Source: Auxenochlorella pyrenoidosa
Lineage: Eukaryota; Chlorophyta; Trebouxiophyceae; Chlorellales; Chlorellaceae
Direction: 5' to 3'
DNA length: 11,186 nt
NCBI GenBank assembly: GCA_001430745.1
Contig: KQ482021.1
Span: forward strand, 158,825-170,010
This document shows, in pieces, positions 1-7,571 of the stretch (position 1 is its first letter; each line of letters begins with the position of its first letter). Both the position numbers and the translations under genes were made by a program. The notes beneath the pieces were generated by a model. It worked only from the letters and a program-made list of their open reading frames with translations, did no database searches and was not told the origin of the DNA.

Positions 1-21
1 GCACACACATGTCCCGAGCAG

Positions 22-508
22 GTCCCTGAGGGGGTTGACTGGGCGGCCCTGTGCAAGCACGCCATGGAGCGCTACAGCGTGGAGATCTCGGGGGGGCTGG
101 GCCCCACCGCCGGCAGGGTCTGGCGCGTCGGCCTCATGGGTGAGAGCGGCGCCCAGCCTCCCGGGGGGGCTGCGCCTGCACCAGACGTCGCGGTGTAAAG
201 CATGATTTGTTTTCTTACGCTATAGAAGGGGTTTGCCAGCTCCAAACCAGCCCGCCCGCCATATGACAGCAAGCCGGGCATGCGGAGGCTGCCACGACAG
301 GGGCCGCAGCAGTTCTCCCTGCAAGCTCGCAGCCGCCTCGCAGCCCCCGTGCCGGCATGCCCCGCAGGCTACAACGCCCCCGCCCCCCTCCATTCCTGCA
401 GGCTACAACGCCAAGCCAGCAAACGTGGAGCTGGTGCTGGCTGCCTTCCGCTCTGGCCTTGCACTGCAGGGCTACACGCCAGCAGCGGGCGCTGCCGCCT
501 CCCAGTGA
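22..508 (+). CDS. Alanine/serine-glyoxylate aminotransferase, C-terminal end (5'-partial)
   Basis: This is the end of a PLP-dependent class V aminotransferase that converts glyoxylate to glycine with alanine or serine as amino donor (photorespiration). Two exons are visible. Exon 22-139 follows an acceptor at 20-21, and exon 402-508 ends in TGA. The intron (140-401) starts GTGAGA and ends TGCAG. Its phase is 1, so the split codon is GGC. The joined product has 74 visible residues. It contains [20 protein letters not shown] followed by [15 protein letters not shown], the conserved C-terminal block of animal-type AGXT. The Arg in WRVGLMG corresponds to the substrate-carboxylate Arg of the family. 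The lysine that binds PLP lies outside the window. The protein ends in AAASQ, so there is no SKL-type peroxisomal signal. That fits a mitochondrial enzyme, as in several green algae, but this is inference. The family is clear; choosing between Ala and Ser as donor is not possible here. Confidence 0.88.
140..401 (+). other. Intron with a duplicated 3' splice acceptor
   Basis: The last intron of the aminotransferase gene is 262 bp. The 15 bases GCAGGCTACAACGCC occur at 364-378 and again at 398-412. Each copy carries an AG acceptor followed by the GYNA codons. Only the second copy (exon from 402) keeps the conserved reading frame. Splicing at the first copy adds 34 nt, shifts the frame and would end at a stop near 555. 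Confidence 0.7.
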
Positions 509-1360
509 GCCCGGCAGGTGTGCGGCCGGCCATCCCTGGCTGGCTCCGCCCCTGACACTTGGCCAGCGCTGCGGCCGCCCGCGGCCTAGCCCAGCACTTG
601 GTGACAGCGGTACCTCGGCCTGAGCTTGTCCAGGTGGACTGCTTTGCACCATGGCTTCACTCTCACGCTTTGGGCTTTCACCACTTAAGCTAACTGCACA
701 CACTCACCCCTGCCTCCATGTACAATAATGCACCTACCCTACCGCTTGCAAGCGACTCTGCCCATCTGGTTTCCAAACGCCGTTTCGCTACCGCCTGCGC
801 TCATACCCTGCAATGGACCACCGCCCCCTCCCATGCCTGTTGCCACGTCATGCCCCCTCAGACAGCTTGACCGGGGCCGTCAGCTGCAGCTTTCATTCCT
901 GTTGCTTAAGTACAGATGAGTGCTGGTGGCTGCAGCACAGCTACTGTAAAGTCCAGCAGGAACGGATTTATGATAGGAATTTGCACTGCTCGTACCTGTG
1001 CTGCGTGGCACTATTGATACGGCAAGGCATTCCAGCATGCAGTTTGTTCAGCTGTGCGTCCGGAGCGGGCGGAACGATGAAGTTGCCACAACCCTCATAC
1101 CGCTGGCGCAAGGGCGCGACAAGGTGTACGAATTGGTGTGGGGGTGAACGAGGTGGCAGTTCAATTGAACAGATCGCAGCAGGCGAGTGGAGTGCAGAGC
1201 GGGTGCGATGCGTATGCGTACAATCGGAGGCTCATATGTGGGTCAGGGGAGGTAACAGTGCAGGGGGTATTTGCGGAAGTGGAGGGTTGTGCAAAAGGAA
1301 AGGTTTTTGTAAAGGGGAGTGGGTGGGAGAAGAAAGCAGTACACGGGTGGCTGCAGGCCG
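509..1360. other. Convergent intergenic / 3' UTR region, no gene supported
   Basis: This 852-bp stretch lies between the stop codons of the plus-strand aminotransferase and the minus-strand protease. The open frames here have low-complexity translations, no family resemblance and no splice logic. It most likely holds the two 3' UTRs. Plus-strand TGTAA elements occur at 945-949 and 1308-1312. I found no TTACA (a minus-strand TGTAA) for the protease. The right part (about 1130-1330) is G/A-rich on the plus strand. Confidence 0.6.
945..949 (+). terminator. Candidate TGTAA polyadenylation element of the aminotransferase gene
   Basis: TGTAA is the usual chlorophyte poly(A) element. This copy lies about 437 nt after the aminotransferase stop, a reasonable 3' UTR length for green algae. 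A second copy at 1308-1312 is close to the protease stop and is the less likely choice. A pentamer alone is weak evidence. Confidence 0.35.
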
Positions 1361-2378
1361 CTAGCGGGGCGGCCTCCGCTTAAGGGCCGGGGGCGGAGGT
1401 CGCCGCTGCGGGGGAGGCTGCACCGGGCGCTGTTCATTAGGGGGCGGGCTGGGCCGGCGTGGAGGCGGGGGCTGGCGGCGGGGCGGGGGCCGGGGCGAGG
1501 GCCTTGGCGGCGGCGGCCGCGGGGGAACCGGCTTCGAGGGCGGGGGCGGCACCCAGGGCCTGTCCAGGATGGACTTGAACCCCAGGGTGCTGCCCAGCTG
1601 GGCAGCTGGGGCGCTGAAGTGGGCATTCAGGTCTGCCAGCAGGCAGGGGCCGGCAGCGGGAGCGCCGTCGCAGGTTGCCTGCAGGCTGCTGCAGGGTGGA
1701 GGCAGGGGGAACAGAGCGGGAGGGTGCGGGGGGTGAGTGGGGGGCCGGGAGGGAGCGCAGGCTGCCGACTGTAAGGCACAGGACGAGCTGGCAAACCACA
1801 TCAGGCCTCGGCTGCGGTACGAGGTGGTGGGCTGTGCCCATGGTGGCCTGTTACTGCTCCTCTCGCGCCGCTGTGGGAAGGCACCCCCACGGAGAGGCGC
1901 CGGCAGAAGCCGATATCTTCCCAACTGCTCGCCGCTGCAGCGCACGGCACAGCCCCCGGCCCAAGCTCACCCATCAGGCGCGTGCACGGCGTACCAGCAC
2001 CATTCGGTGGCAAGGCACCTGCGGCGCGAGCGCGTGGCGGCGGAAACACTGCTGCGGCGTGTGCACGGGACTACCCCTGCGCTTGGACAAGCGGCCCCCA
2101 CTAAACCACCCACCCACACGCACCCACACCACCACCACCACCCCCACAGCGCCCCCACCCCTCGTTGCCAGTCGCCGGCGATGCGCCTCGATCCTGCCAG
2201 GGACCCCCAGCCCGCCAGCAACACCAAGGCGAGCACCACCTCCCCGCCCACCAATCCCACGCTCCCCCTACAACTTGCCTGGCCTTGCAGGCCTGCCAGC
2301 TGGCATCGGCGGTGACGGAGCAGTTGGCCATGGGCGAGAGCAGCGAGGCGCTTGCGTCTCGCTCCTCCTTGAATCCAT
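1361..2378 (-). other. C-terminal Cys-rich module and basic Pro-rich tail of the protease (exons 14-16)
   Basis: Cysteines at 536, 547, 551, 557, 572 and 581 fall in NCSV, ACKARC, EWCWY, TCDG and GPCLL. The spacing and the WCWY element resemble PAN/apple-like or WSC-like sugar- or protein-binding modules of algal extracellular proteins, but I cannot assign a family with confidence. From residue 612 the protein is made of PPPP, RPSP and PSPPP runs with about 17 arginines or lysines. It looks like a hydroxyproline-rich wall-protein tail with unusually high positive charge. It may anchor the protease in the wall or matrix. Confidence 0.6.
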
Positions 2379-5300
2379 CTGTGCGGGGCAGAGAGCGGGA
2401 TCGAGCGTGTGGATTAGCTGGCCAACCGCTTGCGCCAAAAGGCAGCACCGTGCAGAAGCTCTCGTGAGAGCCCCAAGCTGCAGGCACGCCCGGGCGTGCA
2501 TGCTGTTGCCGCCGGGCTTTGGTGCACGAACAGGCGGCTGGGCAGGCGTGGACTGGGCCAACCGCTGGGCAGCAGGGCCTCACAGCGCAGGTCAGCCAGA
2601 CAGGGCCTCGCACAGCAGGCGGCCGAGCGGGCACAGGCCGGCGCAACGACAGGCAGCAGAGGCTCACAGCGCAGGCGGTTCAGGGGGCGGCCGTCCGCCA
2701 GCAGGTGAGCCACTGCGCGCGCCACGTTCAGCCTGCCCCCTGTGGAGACCAGCCCACTCAGCGAGGGGAGGACGTCGACAGACGCCAGCAGGGCTTGGCT
2801 GCAGCGGACGCGGGCAGAGCATGCGGGGGGGCAGCGCGCTGGGGTGAGACCCTGCCGGCTGGGGCGGCAGCCTCGGCGGAGCGAGCCTTGCGAGGCACCC
2901 CCCCTCCAAACATGGTGCGCGTCACTGGCGCGGGCCCAAGCAGACCGACACCGACAGCGCAGGGACAGGGAGAGGGCAGGCCTAGCCGGGCACTAGCAGA
3001 GCAGCACTAGCCGGGACGGCGCCGGCGCCCCCCTCCTCGCACCGCACTTCCTCCACGGTGGCGGTGGGCTTGAGGGCGAACAGCAGGGCCGCCGCCCCCG
3101 ACACAACGGGGGAGGCCATCGAGGTGCCAGACATGTACTGGTAGGAGCTGTTGGTGGCGCTGCAGGGGGGCAGGGGGGACGGCGGGGCGCAGGTGGGGTG
3201 GGTAAGTGGGGGTGGATTGACTGGGGGTGGGGCCAGGCCGGGTGGGGCCAGGCCGCAGATGGGCACCAAACAGCTGCACAAGGGGGCTGGCCAAGAGGCG
3301 GCGCCCCGCCCTTCCCCCCCACCTAGAGGAGCTGTACACCTCGGCCCCCGGGGCTGCCAGGTGCACCAGCGTCCTGCGGGAGGTTAGGCAGGGCAGGGCC
3401 GTCGGCGGCAGACCGCGCACGAAGCACGCCTGCCAGCCTGCAAGAGGCAAGCCGCGCTGTGCGCCCGCCACGGGCGTGCGCTCTGGTGGCAGCGCCGAGC
3501 AAAGGCGGCAGCAGCTGGCCGAGGCGGCACACGCCAGGGCAGCAGCGGCACAACAGGGTAGCGGGCCAGGGCTGCGCGCCGGGGCAGCACGCCAGGGCAG
3601 CACGCCAGCGAGAACTCACGCCCCATAGTTTGAGAAGCCGGCCAGCGCGTCGTCCTTGGTGGTGGCGGCCACGGAGAGGATGTTGGGCAGCGGATAGCCT
3701 GCCGGGTAGGAGCGCTGGCCGGGTAGGAGCGCGTCCTGGTCCTGCCCCGGGTTGGCTGCACATAGCAAGGGTACAGCAAGGGTGTAAGGTGGGTGTTTTT
3801 TGGTTTGTTTCTGGGGGAGGGGGGGTCGTCGAGCCAGCAGCCTCTTGGCTGTCAGGCACCACCACAGCCATGGCGCAGCGCCGCAGCCCTTTGACGTTTG
3901 CACCAGAGAGAGAAAGAGAGCAGAGCAGCGGCCGGCAGCACGAGGCGGCGGGCTGGCATGAGCGAGCGCCCGCCAACAGGCACAGGCAGGTTTGCGTGTG
4001 GTGCAGCTCGGCGCAGCGCGAGCCAGCCCCTCAGGGCCAGGCTGGCAGCAGCGGCGCGGCAGCTGCACCATGCGCCCCAGCAGCCCGCGCACCATTTCCG
4101 GCGGCCACCACAAACAGCACGCCGGTCCTGTTGAGTTCCTGGATGGCATCAAACTCCAGCTGCGAGTAGCAGGGCGGGTTGCCCTCGCAGTCCGAGAAGT
4201 ACGAGTTTGACACGATGCGCGCCCCCTCCTGCAGGGAGGGCAGCGGGCACCCGATTAAAACCCCTTGGGCGCACGCTCAGCACCCACACCAGCACCCGCT
4301 GTGGCAGCCGCCGGGAGCCTGGGCTGTTCCGAGTGGGCCGGGCCTTGGCAGCACGGGTGCACAAGCGTGCCGGGGCACACGCAGGTGCTGGGCACTGGCC
4401 CCGCGAGGCGGCAACCCCGGTCTCCTTGTCTGCCCACGCAGGCTGCTCTGCTCTGCTTGCGCGGGGCGCGCCACGCCCGCCGGGTGCGGCGCCGAGGCAT
4501 GCGCCGCGCTCACCGCCTGGCACAGCGAGTAGCAGTCGAGCAGGGAGGAGGTGTAAAAGTCGCCGTTGGGCGACTCCACGGCGCAAATGTACAAAGACAC
4601 CTGGGGTGAGTGGGATGGGGGTGGGGGTGGAGGTGTGTGCCCCCCCCGCGCTCGTCGCGTTTGTGTGCGTGGGGGGGTGGGGTGGGGGTGGGGGGATGGA
4701 AGAGCGGCATGCTGGGCACCTTGGTTGTGCAGCACAGCAGCACCTCCCCAAGAGGGCGATCACAAACGCGGCAACATGCAGCAACACGCTGAGTCGACAG
4801 CCCGGCTGGCGCGGGGCCTGCCCAACCCACCCGCCAGCTGGTGCCGGCGACCCCGCGCGAGTTGTTAGTGGCGGCGCCGATGATGCCGGCCACGTGCGTG
4901 CCATGCCCCGACGTGTCTGCGCGGCGGCGCGGCAGGGATGGGTGGGGAGCAGCGTGAGCGGCGCGCGCGCCACATGGCGCAGACACGTAATGGCCCATGC
5001 AACGCAGCCCTGAACCTGCTGTGCATGCTCCCAGGCACGCACCAACCTGCAGGGGCTGCCGTTCCGTGCATTAGTGCAGGCCCACAGCTTGTACTCGTGG
5101 TGACCAGTGCGTGCATCCCAGGCAGCGTGAAGCAGCAAGAAGGCGGGAGCGCAAACAAAGATCAACGAGTGGGGCACCTGAGAAGTCGAAGTAGGCGGCT
5201 GTGCCTGGGTCTGGCTTGATGATTGGCGTGTGGTTGCCTGGGTTGGGGTTGTCGCAGGTGGGGCAGGCCCTGCGTGCGGTGCGCGAGGGGGCACAGAGGC

Positions 5301-6834
5301 GAGGGTTGATGCAAAAGCGCCAGGGATGTGCGGTGCAGGGCACCGACACGTGGCGCTGCCATTCTGGCGGCACAAGCGACGTTGGGCAGGGGCGCACATA
5401 GCACAGGTGTTGTGCCCCCGGCAGGCCTGCCCTGCAGCCCTGCAGCACCTGCTCCAGCCCTTGACCACTCGGCCATCTGTAAACTCCTCGTGATACCTGT
5501 TCAGCCCTGCAGCAAGTGTGCAAGGTGGAATCTATTCAGCCATGCAGCAAGGGTGCAGGCATGGGATGGTGAGAAGAGAGGTTCTGCCGGGGCCGGTTGC
5601 TGCTGCACATGCGCCGCCTCGGCCCCAGCACCCTTCCAGTGCAAGCTCGCACCTGTGTCAATAATGCAAACCTTGATCTGCAAGGGGAATGGGATCGAGC
5701 CGCGATAGGGACATCTGCTTGCTGCCTGGCCTCAGCAGCCCCCCTGCTGGCGCAATGGTGCATCATGCTGTGGCACTGTCGCCAGGAACCCAAACGCGAG
5801 CATCATAGCCGCACACATCACGTGCAGAGGCGGCGCCAGCCGGCGGCTCACGTTGTGGCCGCCTTTGCTAGTGGCCCAGGCCAGCGGGGCCGCCACCTGG
5901 CGGAGGTGCCAGCCCTCGCTGCTCAGGAAGTCTGGGTCATTGGGCAGGAAGGTAAAGGCGCTGCCGCCTGCGGCCGCCTGCGAGGAAACTGACGTGGCGG
6001 CGGCGGTGGCGGCAGCGCCGCCGGGGCGCTCGACCCTCCGTGCAAAGTTTGGCTCTGCCAGCTCCACCTCTGCCAGCAGGGGTGGCCCGGCATTGGGCAG
6101 AGGGTTTGCGCACATGTGGGTGCTGGTTGGAGAAGCCATCGGGCAAGCAGCTGCCCAGTGACGCTCCCTGAACAGCGGCGCCCCACGCCAATCAACCGCA
6201 GTGGCACTCGTGGCAGCTGCCCAGTGCCGCTTCCTAACGGGAGGTGCACACCGCAGATGACAGCGGCGGTCGACTGCCACCCCGGCTCGGCAGCCCTCAC
6301 CTGGCAAAGCATTCAGCTGCGCCACTTTTTGCTGCACTGTACTGCCGTCGGTGATTGCAAACAGGATGGTAGCATCGGGGGGCGAGGCCGCAACTGCGGC
6401 TGCCACGGCAGCGGCGCCGGCACCCGGCAAAGGCGGCACCTTCTGATGGTGCCTGCCCACATACTGCACGAGGGACAGCCCCGCCAGAGCCGCCGGTGGC
6501 TGCGTCGCCAGCAGCCGTCGGCGCTTTTCCGCGCTCTGGCTGAACCGCACAAGCACCTGGCCGTGGGCAAAGGTGTAGCTGTCACCGCCAGCAGTGGCGT
6601 TTGCAGCAGCGGCGGAAGCAGCGCCGCCCTGAGCCGCCAGGGCACCGGTCCGCGCACCGATACTCCAGGCTGCATTGCAGTGGTAACGATGACATAGCAT
6701 GGGCTCCGGACAGCTAGAAGAGGCTGTGAGCTTGTCTTTGCGAAAGGCCGCGGCCTTGACCGGCGGACTTCGAGTGTGCGACATAACTCACCTAGAGCTA
6801 CCAGGAGCACAGATATAAGCCGAGACGGCGCCAT
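1361..6834 (-). CDS. Secreted subtilisin-like serine protease (S8) with I9 propeptide, Cys-rich module and Pro-rich tail
   Basis: This is a complete endopeptidase gene of 16 exons and 674 codons, made for the secretory pathway. The start ATG (6834-6832) has a good context, CACCATGG, and is followed by a hydrophobic signal peptide. Residues about 45-150 form an I9-type chaperone/inhibitor propeptide. The catalytic domain runs from about 155 to 510. Its motifs are IIDTG (Asp217), SGHGTHVAG (His273), VAAGN (oxyanion Asn371) and SGTSMASP (Ser447), so every catalytic residue is present. It ends with the VRQALLASVDVLPSLSG and GGRLNVARAVA blocks usual in this family. A module with six cysteines (536-581) and 63 Pro/Arg-rich residues (612-674) follow. 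Algal subtilases include cell-wall lytic and hatching enzymes, so a wall role is possible but unproven. Every junction phase agrees and the exons sum to 2025 nt. The gene is convergent with the aminotransferase and lies downstream of the third gene on the same strand. Confidence 0.92.
2019..2278 (-). other. Probable GC-AG intron of the protease gene
   Basis: The donor at 2279/2278 reads CCAG|GCAAGT, the strong consensus of GC-AG introns. Joining at this point (phase 2) gives Arg and continues as CLATEWCWY. The only nearby GT (GTTGTA, 5 nt downstream) would join out of frame and reach a stop within about 15 codons. The intron contains a C/A-rich simple repeat near 2103-2160. Confidence 0.65.
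2568..2675 (-). repeat. Duplicated exon 13 donor region
   Basis: The 24-mer that spans the exon 13 donor (2675-2652) is repeated at 2591-2568 with two mismatches. Both copies keep a usable donor: GCT|GTGAGC and GCT|GTGAGG. They are 84 nt apart and in the same phase, and the frame between them is open. A weaker third copy lies near 2619-2601. Confidence 0.75.
3582..3607. repeat. Two tandem 13-bp units in a protease intron
   Basis: GGGCAGCACGCCA occurs twice head to tail inside the 3374-3619 intron. Similar GGGCAGCA-like pieces lie just upstream at about 3537-3550. Confidence 0.7.
3700..3732 (-). repeat. 17-bp tandem duplication inside exon 10 of the protease
   Basis: On the minus strand GCGCTCCTACCCGGCCA (3732-3716) is followed at once by GCGCTCCTACCCGGCA (3715-3700). 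The two copies are read in different frames, giving ALLPGQ and then RSYPAG. They lie in the loop between the oxyanion Asn and the LPNILSVAAT strand. Confidence 0.8.
4671..4696 (+). repeat. G-quadruplex-type tract in a protease intron
   Basis: Four runs of G (about 7, 4, 5 and 6) are separated by single T bases. A weaker G-rich block lies at 4617-4633. The plus strand is the template strand of the protease gene, so the transcript carries the C-rich version as part of intron 4601-4830. Confidence 0.75.
5653..5677 (-). other. 25-nt microexon carrying the catalytic Asp
   Basis: Exon 4 encodes IKVCIIDT plus the first base of Gly and lies between a CTTGCAG acceptor and a GTGCGA donor. Asp217 is the catalytic aspartate. 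Its neighbours supply HN upstream and GLNRYHEEFTDGRVVKGW downstream, matching the family. Since 25 is not a multiple of three, skipping it removes the Asp and shifts the frame. Confidence 0.85.
5852..6834 (-). other. Signal peptide and I9-type propeptide (protease exons 1-3)
   Basis: Exon 1 begins MAPSRLISVLLVAL and continues AWSIGARTGALA in exon 2. This gives one hydrophobic core of about 15 residues with an Ala-rich possible cleavage region near residue 26. Then come GQVLVRF (about 51-57), AITDGSTVQQKVAQLNALP (119-137) and EVELAEPNF, the typical ending of an I9 inhibitor domain. A basic KRRR lies at 63-66. Residues 160 onward include PNDPDF and EGWHLRQVAAPLAW, the usual entry into the S8 fold. 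Mature enzyme would appear after removal of roughly 150 residues. Confidence 0.85.
6147..6236. repeat. Direct repeat inside protease intron 2
   Basis: GCAGCTGCCCAGTG occurs at 6147-6160 and 6213-6226. Each copy is followed by a diverged CGCTTCCT-like stretch. The copies are 66 bp apart within the 6070-6300 intron. Confidence 0.7.
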
Positions 6835-6843
6835 GGTGACCTC

Positions 6844-6864
6844 TTAGCGGCCGCGAGCAGCCAT
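6844..6864 (-). promoter_or_regulatory. Short uORF upstream of the protease start
   Basis: On the minus strand an ATG at 6864 opens MAARGR and stops at TAA (6846-6844), nine bases before the protease ATG. It can matter only if transcription starts upstream of 6864. The protease ATG has the better start context. Confidence 0.3.
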
Positions 6865-7038
6865 ATCCTCCTTACACCCTCTTGCCGCCTTTCCCACGCC
6901 TGAAAAATGCCTGAGATAGATTGGACTGAACAGCGGAAGAGCGCAATGTTGGAAGGGGGCGGGGTCCTTCTGTGCCGTGGCATTTGCGGCGGCATCTGCA
7001 GATTTTCCGGTCCAGAACTGCACGAGCTCTCACCGAGT

Positions 7039-7043
7039 TTACA
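7039..7043 (-). terminator. Candidate TGTAA poly(A) element of the unrecognised gene
   Basis: TGTAA lies on the minus strand about 530 nt after the stop codon at 7572. It is the only copy noticed between that stop and the likely protease promoter. This is a pentamer match only. Confidence 0.35.
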
Positions 7044-7571
7044 TGCAGAGTGGGTGCACCTGAACAAATAACAGACGGGCAGGTGATGCAGTACTCATGG
7101 GGCTCAAACATGCAGGCGGGGTTGGGTCGCGCCGCTGGTTGAGCCGCATCTCACGACCGCTGGCGACAGCTCGCTGCCGCACATGGAGGCATCCAGCTAG
7201 CTAGACCTACCTGTTTTCATTCCTAGCCTGGAACGAGTCCACCCACTCTGCCTCCCATCCAGCTCCGCCATGCCATCCAAGCACCAGCAGGGAGTGCAAA
7301 CTGTTGCATTCAGGGCCGTTTGACCGTGCCAACAACAGCACGGTCGATGCCTTGGCAGGCGCAGCAGCATCGGGCCCGTCCCCGTCTCATCGAGCTGCTC
7401 AGCCTGGGCACAGATGGTCGAGCGCCTCAGGCGTCGGCCACTGCCGACCCGACTACACAGAAAGGCCTGCAGCCTTAAGCAAGGTATTCCCTCGCTCCTC
7501 CTGCGAGGCTCGCATCACTCTCCGGCGGCTTGCATGTTATCATGGTACAATAGCAGCTGGTGTAGTCGGGC

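Larger units (their letters stand above)
1361..6834 (-). other. Exon map of the subtilisin-like protease gene
   Basis: Exons in transcript order are: 6792-6834, 6301-6669, 5852-6069, 5653-5677, 5449-5506, 5178-5269, 4831-4916, 4514-4600, 4093-4228, 3620-3755, 3323-3373, 3043-3159, 2668-2798, 2279-2378, 1971-2018, 1361-1688. All introns are GT-AG except the one at 2019-2278, which reads GC-AG. Introns are 122-337 bp. The 1689-1970 intron was chosen because its acceptor follows a long pyrimidine tract and restores the frame. Nearer acceptors would give introns of only 36 or 100 bp, and the 100-bp one leads to an early stop. The least certain junctions are 4831 and the two around 1689-2018. Confidence 0.8.
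6835..7571. other. Intergenic region: protease promoter/5' UTR and 3' region of the next gene
   Basis: No coding exon could be supported here. On the minus strand TGTAA elements occur at 7043-7039 and 6876-6872. The first would give the upstream gene a 3' UTR of about 530 nt and leave about 200 bp as protease promoter. A minus-strand CCAAT at 6924-6920 is a possible promoter element. No clear TATA box was seen. Confidence 0.5.

Noticed and set aside
813..1364. 183-codon plus-strand open frame in the convergent region
   Set aside because: It has no family resemblance or splice support, and its codon endings are unlike the three genes here. It overlaps the likely 3' UTRs.
1361..1934. Protease last exon read as one block from 1934
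   Set aside because: It would need a 36-bp intron at 1935-1970 and would translate an obvious pyrimidine tract. The 282-bp intron to 1689 has a better acceptor and the same phase.
1675..2847. 390-codon open frame on the plus strand
   Set aside because: It runs antisense across three protease exons and their introns, has no recognisable domain and lacks codon bias. It is a chance frame in GC-rich DNA.
4149..5468. 439-codon minus frame
   Set aside because: It includes part of exon 5 (VVKGWSR) but then reads through introns and out of frame with the SGHGTHVAG exon.
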